DNA of 36,832 nucleotides from Caldovatus aquaticus. GTDB taxonomy: Bacteria > Pseudomonadota > Alphaproteobacteria > Acetobacterales > Acetobacteraceae. Shown here in pieces: positions 8,483 through 17,222 of this stretch (position 1 is its first letter; each line of letters begins with the position of its first letter). Below the pieces are notes generated by a model. It made no database searches. It had not been told where the DNA came from and saw only the letters and a program-made list of their open reading frames with translations. The position numbers and the translations under genes were made by a program. The DNA is taken from NCBI RefSeq assembly GCF_019458025.1, contig NZ_JAHZUY010000037.1:1-36832 (forward strand). Reading direction: 5' to 3'.

Positions 8483-10060
8483 TCAGCCCGGCCCCTCGTC
8501 CACCAGCGCGCGCAGCTCCTCGAGCAGCGCCAGCACCTCCCGCTCCTTGGCCAGCGCGCTCGTCACGATCTCGGCCGGGGCGCGATGGTCCTCCGCCGCC
8601 CTGGCCGCCGGGTTCTTGAGGTCGAGGTTCACCGCCACCACCCGCCCCGCCTCGTCGCGCCGGATCAGCCCAGGCCCGTCCACCTTCCACGCCCGCGGCC
8701 CCTCCGCCCGGCTCCCCCACCAGGCGAGGAACTCTGAAAACTCCTCGAACTGGATCGGCCGCGTCTTGGTGTATTTGCGCCGCCCCTCCGGCAAGGGCTG
8801 TTCGTAGAACCAGATCTCGCGCGTCGGGCCGGAGGTGTCGAAGAAGATCACGTTGGTCGGGATGTCGGTGTAGGGCGCGAAGACGCCCTCGGGCAGGCGC
8901 AGCACCGTGTGCAGGTTGAACTGCTCCAACAGGTCCGCCTTGATGCGCGCGGCGACACCATCGCCGAACAGCGTGCCGTTCGGCACCACCACCGCCGCCC
9001 GCGCCGGCCGCCCCGCCGATGTGGGCGCACGCTTCAGCCGCCGCATGATGAGCTGGAGGAACAGAAGCGCCGTCTCGGCGGTGCGCCGGTCCTCGGGGAA
9101 ATTGTCCTGGATGCCGCGTTCCTCCTCGCCGCCGAAGGGCGGGTTGGTCAGGATCACATCCACGCGGTCGCGCTCGCCGATCTCGGCCAAGCGGTGGCGC
9201 AGGGCATTGCCCGGGTCGATCCGCGGTGCATCCAGCCCGTGCAGCAGCAGGTTCATCTGGCAGAGCAGGTAGGGCAGAGGCTTCGGTTCGCAGCCGAAGA
9301 GCGAGCGCTGCTGCAGCACCTTGCGCTCGGCCACCGTGCGCACCTGGGCGGAGAGGTGCGCGAAGGCCTCGACCAGGAAGCCCCCCGTCCCGGCGGCAGG
9401 GTCGAGCACCGTCTCGCCCAGCCGCGGGTCGGTCACCTGCACCATGAGGCGCACCACCGCGCGCGGGGTGTAGAACTCCCCCGAATCCCCGGCCGCATCG
9501 CGCATCTCGCGCAGCATGGATTCGTAGAGCGCGCCGAGGGTGTGCAGCTCCTCCGACGAGGTGAAGTGGATGCCGTTCACCTTGTCGATGACGTCGCGCA
9601 GCAGGTAGCCGCTGCGCATGCGGTTGTCCACGCCGCGGAAGACGGTGGCGATCACGTCGCGCCGATCGTCGCCGTTCTCGCTGGTCAACGCGCGCAGATA
9701 GGCGAAGAGGCCGGGGCCGCGCGTGCCGTCGGGGCGCACCGTCTCCTCGCCGTTGATGAAGGCGAGCAGCTCGTCGCCGGTGATGCCCTGCGGGTTCGCC
9801 GCCCAGTCGCGCCAGCGATAGGGCGGCTCGATCGCCGGGCGGAAGCGCGTGCCGGCGAGGGCGGCCTCCGCCTCGCGCTGCCGCTCGAGGTCGTCGAGGA
9901 ACTTCAGGAACATGATCCAGGTGAGCAGCGGCAGCCGGTCGAGATCGCCGTTCAGCCCCTTGTCCTTGCGCATGATGTCGCGCGCGGATTTCAGCAGCGC
10001 GCCGAGCGCCTGGGCGGTGGTCAGCGCGGGCCTGGCGGCGTCGCGGGCCTTACGCGGCAT
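8483..10060 (-). CDS. hsdM: Type I restriction-modification DNA methyltransferase HsdM
   Basis: 525 aa from ATG 10060, overlapping the end of hsdR by 11 nt. The N-terminal helical domain (LLKSARDIMRKDKGL, LTWIMFLKFLDDLE) is typical of HsdM. The SAM-binding motif I DPAAGTGGF starts at Asp220, preceded by GEFYTPRAVVRLMV, and the catalytic motif IV NPPF starts at Asn306, as in N6-adenine methyltransferases. A C-terminal helical tail rich in Glu and Leu contacts HsdS in known complexes. It should methylate adenine in the target chosen by HsdS and form the M2S core. All key motifs are intact, so the system looks functional. Confidence 0.96.
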   Translation of the reverse strand: MPRKARDAARPALTTAQALGALLKSARDIMRKDKGLNGDLDRLPLLTWIMFLKFLDDLERQREAEAALAGTRFRPAIEPPYRWRDWAANPQGITGDELLAFINGEETVRPDGTRGPGLFAYLRALTSENGDDRRDVIATVFRGVDNRMRSGYLLRDVIDKVNGIHFTSSEELHTLGALYESMLREMRDAAGDSGEFYTPRAVVRLMVQVTDPRLGETVLDPAAGTGGFLVEAFAHLSAQVRTVAERKVLQQRSLFGCEPKPLPYLLCQMNLLLHGLDAPRIDPGNALRHRLAEIGERDRVDVILTNPPFGGEEERGIQDNFPEDRRTAETALLFLQLIMRRLKRAPTSAGRPARAAVVVPNGTLFGDGVAARIKADLLEQFNLHTVLRLPEGVFAPYTDIPTNVIFFDTSGPTREIWFYEQPLPEGRRKYTKTRPIQFEEFSEFLAWWGSRAEGPRAWKVDGPGLIRRDEAGRVVAVNLDLKNPAARAAEDHRAPAEIVTSALAKEREVLALLEELRALVDEGPG

Positions 10061-12413
10061 AGAGCTGCTCCTGGAGCTCGGCCACCGCGGCGCGGAGCTG
10101 CTCGGGCCCGCCGAAGAGGCGGATGATGTCGGCCACCTGGCCGTGGTTCGAGATGGGCGGCACCTTCAGCACGTCGGGCAGGACGAACTCGGCCTCGCCA
10201 TGGGCGGCATATTTCTCCAACAGCTCCTCCAGAATGGCGCGGCCCTCGGTGCCGTATTTCGTGAAGATGTCCGGGGCGCGGGCGCGCAGCTCCCTCGCCC
10301 GTTCGCGCCGCGTGCGCAAGGGCGCGTTGAAGGCGAGGTGGCAGATCAGGTCGAAGGGGTCGGCCTCGGGCTGGCCCGCGGCCTCGGCGAGCTGGTCGAA
10401 GCTGATGCCGCGCTCGGCGAGCCGCCGCACGATCTCCGATCGCCGCGCGGCGTCCATCCACGCCTCGCGCAGCGCCTTGGATGTGGGGAAGAGGGAACGC
10501 ACGCTCTCGGCCGCATAGTCGGTGTAGCGCACCACGCGAAGCTGCGCGCCGGAGGGATCAAGCTCGTAGACCAGATGCGCGGCGATCTCGACCTGCCCGC
10601 CGTCGAAGTAGAATTTCCGGCGTTCCGCGCCGGGCGGCTCGACCACCTCGGGCGGGGCGGGTTCAGGCTCCGGCTCGGCGCCAGGCTGGGGGAGTTCGTT
10701 CACGGCGATGGTCTCGCCGGCGGCGTCGAGCTCTTCCTCGGTCAGCCGGGCCGGGTCGCCGTCGAAAGCCGGGTCGGCGAAGAGCCGCGTGGCCGAGCCG
10801 GTGTAGTCGAGGATGTTGAACCAGAGCTTGCCGTAGTCGTCGCGCACGCGGGTGCCACGGCCGATGATCTGCTTGAACTCGCTCATCGAGCCGACGACGC
10901 GGGCCAGCACCACGTTCTTGCAGGTCGGCGCGTCCACGCCGGTGGTCAGGAGCTGCGAGGTGGTGAGGATGGTCGGCGTGCGCGTGTCCACATCCTGGAA
11001 GCGGCCGAGATGGGCGCGGCCGACCTCGCCCTCATCGGCGGTGACGCGGCAGATATAGTCGGGGTGCCGGGCGACCATGTCCTGGTTCAGCGCGACCAGC
11101 GCCTGACGCATCTCGGCCGCGTGTTCCTGGTCCACGCAGAAGACGATGGTCTTGGCGTAGCGGTCAGTCTTGCGCAGGAAATCCGTCAGGTGTTTCGCGA
11201 TCGCCTGGGTGCGGGCGCGCAGCGCAACGACGCGCTCGAAATCCTGGGTGCGGTATTCCTCGTCCGGGATCGCGCGGCCGTAGCGGTCGAGGTCGCCCTT
11301 GCTGGGCCGCCAGCCGGCGGCGTCCCATTCCGTGATCACGCGATGGACGCGATAGGGGGCGAGGAAGCCGTCCTCGATCCCCTGTCGCAGGCTGTATTCG
11401 TAGATCGGATTGCCGAAATAGCGGTAGGTGTCGCGGTTGTCGTCGCGCAGCGGCGTCGCGGTCATGCCGAGCTGGAAGGCGGGGGCGAAGTGTTCGAGGA
11501 TGACCCGCCAGGCGCTGTCGTCCCGCGCGCTGCCGCGGTGGCATTCGTCGACGATGATCAGGTCGAAGAAGTCCGGCGGGTAGGCGCGGAACAGGCCCTC
11601 GCGCGAGGCGTCCTCGGCGAGCGCCTGGTAGATCGCGAAGTAGATCTCCCGGCCCATGACCACCTCGCCGGATTCGATCTTGCAGCGGGCGTCGCCGAAG
11701 GCGGCGAAGATGCCGTCCTTGGGCTGGTCCACCAGGATGTTGCGGTCGGCGAGGTAGAGGATTTTGGGGCGGCGATGGGCGCCGTCGCGGTTCCAGCGGC
11801 TGTTCCAGAGCTTCCAGCAGACCTGGAAGGCGACCGTGGTCTTGCCGGTGCCGGTGGCCATGGTGACCAGCATGCGGCGCAGGCCCTTCAGGATGGCCTC
11901 GACGATGCGGTTGATCGCCGCCTGCTGGTAGTAGCGCTCGCCCTTGCCGACGGTGTGGTTGAACGGGGTGAGCAGACGCTCGGCCGCCTCGTCGCTGGCG
12001 AGGCCGGCGCCGGCGCGGTAGCGGGCCCAGAGCTCGGCGGGGGTGGGGTAGGAGGTGCGCGGGGTCTCGGCGCCGGTGAAGTAGTCGATCTCGATGATCT
12101 CGGGCCCGTTGGTCGCGTAGGCGAATTTCAGGCCGAGCATCTCGGCGTATTGCCGGGCCTGCTGCACGGCGTCCGCGGCGCGGCGGTAGCTGGCCTTGGC
12201 TTCGACGACGGCGAGCGGAAAGTCGCGCCGGTAGCGGAGGAGGAAGTCCACGCGCTTGGGCGGCTTGCGGACGAAGCCGCGGCCGACCGGAACGATGCGG
12301 CCGTCGGTGATGGTGCGCTGTTCGGCGATGGAGTGCGGGGCAGTGTCCCAGCCGGCGGCCTGGAGCGCGGGCACGACGTGCCGGCGGCAGGTGTCGGCCT
12401 CCGTCTCGGTCAT
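10050..12413 (-). CDS. hsdR: Type I restriction endonuclease subunit HsdR (EcoEI-like)
   Basis: 787 aa from ATG 12413 (MTETEADTCRRHVVPALQAAGW). The frame extends upstream to 12473, but the added residues look non-coding. The N-terminal nuclease-type domain has DFLLRYRRDFPLAVVEAKA, a PD-(D/E)xK-like E-x-K. The SF2 translocase follows: Walker A MATGTGKT (185-192), DECH box from Asp289, GMTATPL, then TTGVDAPTCKN and IIGRGTRVRDDYGK. The C-terminus (residues about 600-787) matches the EcoEI-type HsdR C-terminal region. The subunit translocates unmodified DNA using ATP and cuts at a distance. It is the first gene of a five-gene operon with hsdM, hsdS, the HipA-like kinase and DUF3037. Confidence 0.95.
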   Translation of the reverse strand: MTETEADTCRRHVVPALQAAGWDTAPHSIAEQRTITDGRIVPVGRGFVRKPPKRVDFLLRYRRDFPLAVVEAKASYRRAADAVQQARQYAEMLGLKFAYATNGPEIIEIDYFTGAETPRTSYPTPAELWARYRAGAGLASDEAAERLLTPFNHTVGKGERYYQQAAINRIVEAILKGLRRMLVTMATGTGKTTVAFQVCWKLWNSRWNRDGAHRRPKILYLADRNILVDQPKDGIFAAFGDARCKIESGEVVMGREIYFAIYQALAEDASREGLFRAYPPDFFDLIIVDECHRGSARDDSAWRVILEHFAPAFQLGMTATPLRDDNRDTYRYFGNPIYEYSLRQGIEDGFLAPYRVHRVITEWDAAGWRPSKGDLDRYGRAIPDEEYRTQDFERVVALRARTQAIAKHLTDFLRKTDRYAKTIVFCVDQEHAAEMRQALVALNQDMVARHPDYICRVTADEGEVGRAHLGRFQDVDTRTPTILTTSQLLTTGVDAPTCKNVVLARVVGSMSEFKQIIGRGTRVRDDYGKLWFNILDYTGSATRLFADPAFDGDPARLTEEELDAAGETIAVNELPQPGAEPEPEPAPPEVVEPPGAERRKFYFDGGQVEIAAHLVYELDPSGAQLRVVRYTDYAAESVRSLFPTSKALREAWMDAARRSEIVRRLAERGISFDQLAEAAGQPEADPFDLICHLAFNAPLRTRRERARELRARAPDIFTKYGTEGRAILEELLEKYAAHGEAEFVLPDVLKVPPISNHGQVADIIRLFGGPEQLRAAVAELQEQLYAA

Positions 12414-12965
12414 GCATCCCGCTCCCAAGCTGGGAAGCTCGCGCCTGCGTGCGTCATGACGGGACGGTAACACAATGCTCCAAGGGGCTCAAAATGCGAG
12501 ACAAGCCAGGGAGGGCTTGGGGGCGAGGCGGTGAATTCAGAGCTTTGTGGCGATTGCTGGGCAATCGGAATTCGAATTTCCGTGCCGGAACCACAACGCA
12601 ATCCGCAGTCAGATCAGAGGGTTAAGCTTGTAGACTGAATCGGCCAAGTCCCAAGCTTCGGAGAGAAGGCGCCCTTCGGAGAGCGGAAACGGGGGTCGTT
12701 CCGTCAGCGCAGTATCAAGGCCACCGCGTGACGCCCCGGAAAACCTGCGCCTCACGGCGCGGCCCACCGGCAGGGAGACGATTCGCGGTGCATGGAGGTG
12801 GCGTAGCGGTGGGAACCGGGAAAGTAACTCTCTCTGAGCGTTGCTCGGGTGCTGGCGCTGCCCGAGACGCGCCAGCGTGCTTCGGACGCCTGATCAAGTA
12901 GGGCACGGCCCGGCCCGCACCGGCCCGTCGGCGCGCCTGCGCAGCGTCGGTGGCGTCTGCCTGAC
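12414..12965. other. Gene-free stretch upstream of hsdR
   Basis: 552 bases without a gene I can support. On the minus strand, TTGAGC (12492-12487) and TTACCG (12470-12465) with a 16-base spacer could form a weak promoter for hsdR. The part around 12530-12620 is clearly less GC-rich than its surroundings and holds a small hairpin at 12551-12567. The remainder up to the GMC gene stop shows only short open frames without recognisable protein sequence; it could be decayed coding DNA. Confidence 0.5.
12551..12567. repeat. Small perfect inverted repeat
   Basis: CGATTGC-TGG-GCAATCG: 7-bp arms with a 3-base loop in the AT-richer patch upstream of hsdR. No T run follows on either strand, so it is more likely an operator or a remnant than a terminator. 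Confidence 0.4.
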
Positions 12966-14582
12966 CTACGGCTTCGTGGTGGACTGACCAAGCATCATCG
13001 CCGCGGCCTTCGCTGCGATCATCATCGTCGTCGCATTCGTATTGGCCGAGACGATCCGCGGCATGATCGAGGCGTCGGCCACGCGCAGTGCGTCGATGCC
13101 GCGCAACCGAAGCTCCGGCGTCACGGGCGCGCCGTCGCCGCCCATGCGGCAGGTGCCGCACAGGTGATAGACGGTCGATCCCTTCGCCTGCGCATAGGCA
13201 AGCAGCGCATCGTCGCTGGCCTGCTCCGGACCAGGTGCGGTTTCTCCCGCCGACCACGGCGCGAGGGCGCGCGTGCCCAGCAGATGCCGCGCCATGCGCA
13301 GCCCGGCGATGGCCGCCTCACGATCCTCGGTAGCCGTAAGGTAGTTCGGTTGGATGGCCGGCGCCTGGCGAGGGTCCACGTCCCTGGCACGCACGAATCC
13401 ACGGCTCTCGGGCCGGCACTGCCAGACACCAATGGTCATGCCCGGCACGTCCTGCAGTCGCCCTGTCACGCCTTCCTCCGAATAGGAGGCCGGGGTGAAC
13501 ACGAACTGCAGATCGGGTTCCTCGAGCGTGTCGCGCGATCGGGCGAAGGCGCCGGCATGGGCGGGGCTGAAGGCGAGCATGCCGCGACGCGTCAGCAGCC
13601 AGCGGGCCATCTCCCACCACAGGCGCGGCGGCCGCGCCTGCTCGTTCAGCGTGACCGGGCGAGTGACGCGATGCACCACGCGCGTGGCATAATGGTCCTG
13701 CAGGTTCTCCCCGACGCCGGGATTGTCGGCGATGACCGGCACGCCGAGCGCGCACGACAGCGCCGCCGGGCCGAGGCCCGAGACCTGCAGCAGGTGCGGT
13801 GTCCCGATCGCGCCCGCGGCCAGCACGATGTCGCCCTTCGCATGCGCCGTCAGCGTGCGGCCTTCGCGGGTGAAGGTTATGCCGGTGGCGCGCCCCGCGG
13901 CCGTCTCGATGCGCAGCACCATCGCGCCGGTGACGACGCGCAGATTGGCGCGGTCGCGGACTGGTGCGAGGAAGGCGCTCGCCGCGCTGAAGCGGCTGCC
14001 CCGGCGGATGGTGCGCTGGTAGGTGAAGACGCCCTCCTGCGCTGCGCCGTTGTAGTCCGGGTTGCGCGCCAGGCCGCATTCGGCGCTGCCCTCCAGGAAG
14101 GCCGCCACGATCGGATGCAGCGCGGGGATGTCGGAGACATGCTGCGGCCCGCCGGCGCCGCGATGCGCATCGTCGCGGTAGTCCTCGAGGCCGCGAAAAT
14201 GCGGTAGCACATCGGCATGCGACCAGCCGCGGCAGCCCGCCTGCGCCCAATCGTCGAAATCCCGCGCCGATCCGCGCACCCAGAGATGCCCGTTGATCGC
14301 CGAGGATCCCCCGAGCACCCGCCCGCGCGGCGTATGGATCGCCCGCCCGTCCACACCGGGGCCGGGCTCGGTGACGAAGTTCCAGTTGAAGCGCGGATCG
14401 CGGAAGGTCTTGAGGAAGCCGGCCGGCACCTGGAGGTAGGGATGCCGCGCCTCACCGCCCGCTTCCAGTAGCAGCACGCGGCGGCGCGGATCGGCGGAGA
14501 GGCGGTTGGCCAGCACGCAGCCAGCGCTGCCCGCGCCGACGATGATGTGGTCCCAATCGCCCTCGAACTTCTCGGCCGTCAT
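12966..14582 (-). CDS. GMC family FAD-dependent oxidoreductase (choline/alcohol dehydrogenase-like)
   Basis: 538 aa from ATG 14582, whose ATG overlaps the stop of the dioxygenase gene as ATGA. The N-terminus has the FAD dinucleotide-binding motif IIVGAGSAGCVLANRLS (residues 13-29). Next come GGSSAINGHLWVRG, the GMC signature region, and GAIGTPHLLQVSGLGP, the second GMC signature. The C-terminus has HLCGTCRMG with the active-site His, then VADASIMPRIVSANTNATTMMIAAKAA. Length and motif order fit the family, which oxidises alcohols such as choline, polyethylene glycol or aromatic alcohols. The substrate cannot be read from sequence. Coupling with a TauD-like dioxygenase and a nearby LysR gene points to a small catabolic operon. 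Confidence 0.92.
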   Translation of the reverse strand: MTAEKFEGDWDHIIVGAGSAGCVLANRLSADPRRRVLLLEAGGEARHPYLQVPAGFLKTFRDPRFNWNFVTEPGPGVDGRAIHTPRGRVLGGSSAINGHLWVRGSARDFDDWAQAGCRGWSHADVLPHFRGLEDYRDDAHRGAGGPQHVSDIPALHPIVAAFLEGSAECGLARNPDYNGAAQEGVFTYQRTIRRGSRFSAASAFLAPVRDRANLRVVTGAMVLRIETAAGRATGITFTREGRTLTAHAKGDIVLAAGAIGTPHLLQVSGLGPAALSCALGVPVIADNPGVGENLQDHYATRVVHRVTRPVTLNEQARPPRLWWEMARWLLTRRGMLAFSPAHAGAFARSRDTLEEPDLQFVFTPASYSEEGVTGRLQDVPGMTIGVWQCRPESRGFVRARDVDPRQAPAIQPNYLTATEDREAAIAGLRMARHLLGTRALAPWSAGETAPGPEQASDDALLAYAQAKGSTVYHLCGTCRMGGDGAPVTPELRLRGIDALRVADASIMPRIVSANTNATTMMIAAKAAAMMLGQSTTKP

Positions 14583-15439
14583 GCCGCCGCGGCGATGGTC
14601 GGTGCCGTGCCGGCGACGCAGGTGCGCACCATGGTGCGGCGTTCCGTCGTCGTCGCGAAGGGAGTGGCCCGATGCAGTACGGCACGATTGTCCCACACGA
14701 CCAGGTCATGCGGACGCCACTTGTGCGCGTAGGTGAAGGCGGGCTGCGTCGCCAGCGCCATCAGCCGGTCGATCAGCACGCGGGACTCCGCCTCGCTCAT
14801 GCCCTCGATGCGGCGCGCATGGGCGCCGAGATACAGGGCCGGGCCGTAAGGATTCTCCTCCAGGACCAGGGCCTGGCGCACTGGTGGGTGCTGGCTGCGT
14901 TCGGCCTCGGTCACCAGCGCGGCATCGACCCGGCTGCGCGACCAGCCGAAGTCATGGATGGCCACGCGGCCACGCAAGGCGAGCTGCTCGTCCGGATCGA
15001 GTGCAGCGAAAGCCGCGCGCATGGAGGCGAATTCGGTGTCGCCGCCGGCCGAGGGAATTTCCCGCGCCGACAGCAGTGAGGCCCGCGCCGGCACCGGCTT
15101 GAAGGAGGAATCATGATGCCAGAGTCGGTTCGCCTTGTTGTTCAACACCTGCTTGTCGGTGGGCGGCGTGATCGCGCCGTCCGGGCCGACATTGGACAGG
15201 ATGATGACCGGGCTGCCCGCCCCTGGGGCGCCGGCACGGGTGCGTTCGAGCGGCCCGAACCCCTCGCTGAAGGCGATCTGCGCCGCGTCGTCGATCCGCT
15301 GGTCGGGGAAGACCAGCACCGAGAAGCGATCGAGCGCTGCCCGTAACGCGGCCATCGTCATCGCGTCCACGCCGAGGGCGATATCGATGCCGGTGATGCG
15401 GGCACCGAGGACGGGAGTGAGTGGGGTTGTCTCGATCAT
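14579..15439 (-). CDS. TauD/TfdA-family Fe(II)/2-oxoglutarate dioxygenase
   Basis: 286 aa from ATG 15439, preceded by a strong AGGAGG eight to ten bases upstream. The metal-binding facial triad is visible: His108 and Asp110 in LWHHDSSF, and His256 in DNRAVLHRATPF. Arg272 (MVRTCVAG) is placed to bind 2-oxoglutarate. The N-terminal LGARITGIDIALGVD and FSVLVFPDQ are typical of TauD/TfdA enzymes. These hydroxylate taurine, alkylsulfonates or aryloxyacids, releasing an oxidised product and succinate. The following GMC oxidoreductase could oxidise an alcohol product, but the substrate is unknown. Confidence 0.93.
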   Translation of the reverse strand: MIETTPLTPVLGARITGIDIALGVDAMTMAALRAALDRFSVLVFPDQRIDDAAQIAFSEGFGPLERTRAGAPGAGSPVIILSNVGPDGAITPPTDKQVLNNKANRLWHHDSSFKPVPARASLLSAREIPSAGGDTEFASMRAAFAALDPDEQLALRGRVAIHDFGWSRSRVDAALVTEAERSQHPPVRQALVLEENPYGPALYLGAHARRIEGMSEAESRVLIDRLMALATQPAFTYAHKWRPHDLVVWDNRAVLHRATPFATTTERRTMVRTCVAGTAPTIAAAA

Positions 15440-15519
15440 GGGCGCGTTTCCTCCTGCGCCCACCTTGGCGGCGCATCGCATTGCGGCGCCAGCCGGCATC
15501 TTTGCAAAACACTCTGCCG

Positions 15520-16425
15520 TCAGGCGGCAGGATCCACGACGGCCAGCAGATGGGCGACGAAGGCCGCGATCTTGGCCGGCAGGCGATCGGCGCGCAGGTG
15601 CACGGCGTGGATCTCGGCCTGGTAGGGGCCGGGCCAAGCCGGAAGGCCGGGCAGCAGCGCCGTCAGGCGACCGGCCGCGACATCGTCCCCGACCATCCAT
15701 TCGGGCAGCAGCACCAGGCCCATGCCGTCCAGCGCGGCCTGGCGCAGCGCCTCCCCGCTGTTGGAGCGGAACGGCCCGGACACCGCGACCTCCTGCCGCG
15801 CGCCGTCGGCGGTGGTGAAGACCCAGACCGGCGGCTCATCTGCCTCGCGATAGGTCAGGCAGGGGTGGTGCAGCACGGCGTCGGGCGTGGCCGGGGCGCC
15901 GTGGCGCGCGATGTAGCCGGGGCTGGCACACAGAACGCGTCGGCCCGAGGCCAGCCGGTGCCCGATGAAGGACTTTCCTGCCGGCAGGCCGAGGCGGATG
16001 ACCAGGTCCACCCCATGCGTCGGCACCAGCCCGGTCTGCTCGGTCAGCGCCAGGTCGATCTCCACCCGCGGATGCGCGTCGCGGAAGCCGGCGAGATGCG
16101 GCACCACATGACGCAGCGCATAGGAGCGCCGCGCGACGATCCGCAGCGTTCCGGTCGCTTCCTCGTGCATCTCGCGCGCCTCGATCATCGCGGCGTCGAG
16201 GCGCTCCAGCAGCGGCGTGATGCGGGCTGCTAGGCGCCGCCCCGCCTCGGTCGGCGCGACATGGCGCGTGGTGCGGTCGAACAGCCGCAGCGCGAGTTCG
16301 TCCTCCAGTTCACGCAGCGCCCGCGATGCGGCCGTTGCTGAGAGTCCGAGCGAGCGACCCGCCGCGGCGATGCCGCCCCGATCGAGGGTGCGCAGGAAAA
16401 GCCGGAGAGCGGTCAGCCGGTCCAT
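15520..16425 (-). CDS. LysR-type transcriptional regulator
   Basis: 301 aa. The N-terminal winged HTH (residues 1-60: MDRLTALRLFLRTLDRGGI, AAGRSLGLSATAASRALREL, LFDRTTRHVAPTEAG) is followed by the effector-binding domain of two Rossmann-like lobes, as in the LTTR family. It closely resembles the DsdC/PA0477-like group with RSYALRHVVPHLAGF and DGMGLVLLPEWMVGD. It lies 80 bases upstream of the dioxygenase gene on the same strand rather than divergent, so it may head the operon or act on its own promoter. Its likely target is the dioxygenase-GMC pair; the inducer is unknown. Confidence 0.92.
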   Translation of the reverse strand: MDRLTALRLFLRTLDRGGIAAAGRSLGLSATAASRALRELEDELALRLFDRTTRHVAPTEAGRRLAARITPLLERLDAAMIEAREMHEEATGTLRIVARRSYALRHVVPHLAGFRDAHPRVEIDLALTEQTGLVPTHGVDLVIRLGLPAGKSFIGHRLASGRRVLCASPGYIARHGAPATPDAVLHHPCLTYREADEPPVWVFTTADGARQEVAVSGPFRSNSGEALRQAALDGMGLVLLPEWMVGDDVAAGRLTALLPGLPAWPGPYQAEIHAVHLRADRLPAKIAAFVAHLLAVVDPAA

Positions 16426-16758
16426 GGTGCAACGCTAGGGCGGCCACGCCTGCGCCGGAAGCGGGGTTGATCGCGACGCGGCCCCGGGGTGTGCCGAGTG
16501 CCCAGCCATCCTGACGCCTTGGAGCCACCCCCTGACGATGCTTCACGTGCAGCCACGCGACCCGAGCGCCGCGGAGAATGATGGGCACCGGGGCGGGATG
16601 GGGAAGATTGCAGTTAGGATTTCCTGGCGGAGCGGTGGGAACCGGAGTCCAACCTTCGCTGGGCAAACCGCGGCGATGGCGACCGCCCCCGCGCACCGGA
16701 CAGTTTCTCGGCTGACAGCGGCTATCCCTCAAATCTGACGTGGTGTTCGACGATCGTT
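16426..16758. other. Gene-free stretch between LysR and MerR genes
   Basis: 333 bases with only short open frames and no recognisable protein sequence. It must carry the LysR gene promoter (minus strand) and the end of the MerR transcript. I see no convincing -35/-10 pair, hairpin terminator or RNA gene. Confidence 0.5.
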
Positions 16759-17211
16759 CTAGGCTGGCGCATGTTCGCTATCATGGCTCTGATCCGCGCA
16801 GTAATCGTGCGCGGCGTCGGCCAGCACCTCGATCACGCGGCACTCGGAGACTCGCTCGTTTTGGCAGTGGCTCATCCGTTCGAGTTCCGCCTCGAGCGAG
16901 CGGAGCCGGGCGATGCGGTCCCGGACAGCGGCAAGGTGGCGGCAGGCGATGACGTCGGCGCCCTCGCAGGGCGCGTCCGGCGCGGCATCGGCCAGGCGCA
17001 GCAGCTCGCGGATATCGTTCATTCCGAAGCCGAGCTCGCGCGCGTGCCGGACGAAGCCGAGCCGGCGCAGATGTCGGTCGGTGTAGAGCCGGTGCCCGCC
17101 CGCGCTGCGCATGGCGGGCGGCAAAATCCCCTCCCCCTCGTAGAAGCGGATGGTCGTGGCCTTCACCCCCGTGGCGCGCGACAGGTCGCCAATGGAGAGC
17201 CCGTTCCCCAT
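16759..17211 (-). CDS. MerR-family heavy-metal-responsive regulator (ZntR/PbrR/CadR-like)
   Basis: 150 aa from ATG 17211, 11 bases after the DUF411 gene stop. Residues 5-75 are a MerR DNA-binding domain (LSIGDLSRATGVKATTIRFY, GGHRLYTDRHLRRLGFVRHA). A long dimerisation helix (residues about 84-113) follows. Cysteines at 82, 116, 124 and 138, and a C-terminal His-containing tail (HDSEHAPA), fit divalent-metal sensing. Cys82, Cys116 and Cys124 match the spacing of the ZntR ligands; CadR also has a His-rich tail. It should twist an over-spaced promoter to activate transcription when Zn, Cd or Pb binds. Two matching 20-bp operators precede the CDF and ATPase genes. The exact metal is uncertain. 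Confidence 0.88.
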   Translation of the reverse strand: MGNGLSIGDLSRATGVKATTIRFYEGEGILPPAMRSAGGHRLYTDRHLRRLGFVRHARELGFGMNDIRELLRLADAAPDAPCEGADVIACRHLAAVRDRIARLRSLEAELERMSHCQNERVSECRVIEVLADAAHDYCADQSHDSEHAPA

Positions 17212-17222
17212 GGCCGCCGGCC

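Noticed and set aside
9849-12470. Plus-strand open frame of 873 codons opposite hsdM/hsdR
   Set aside because: It is antisense to clear hsdM and hsdR with full motifs. The translation is a repetitive Gly/Ala/Val/Asp sequence without recognisable features.
12410-12601. Small minus-strand frame upstream of hsdR (63 aa)
   Set aside because: No recognisable sequence and no ribosome site; it overlaps the hsdR start and the likely promoter.
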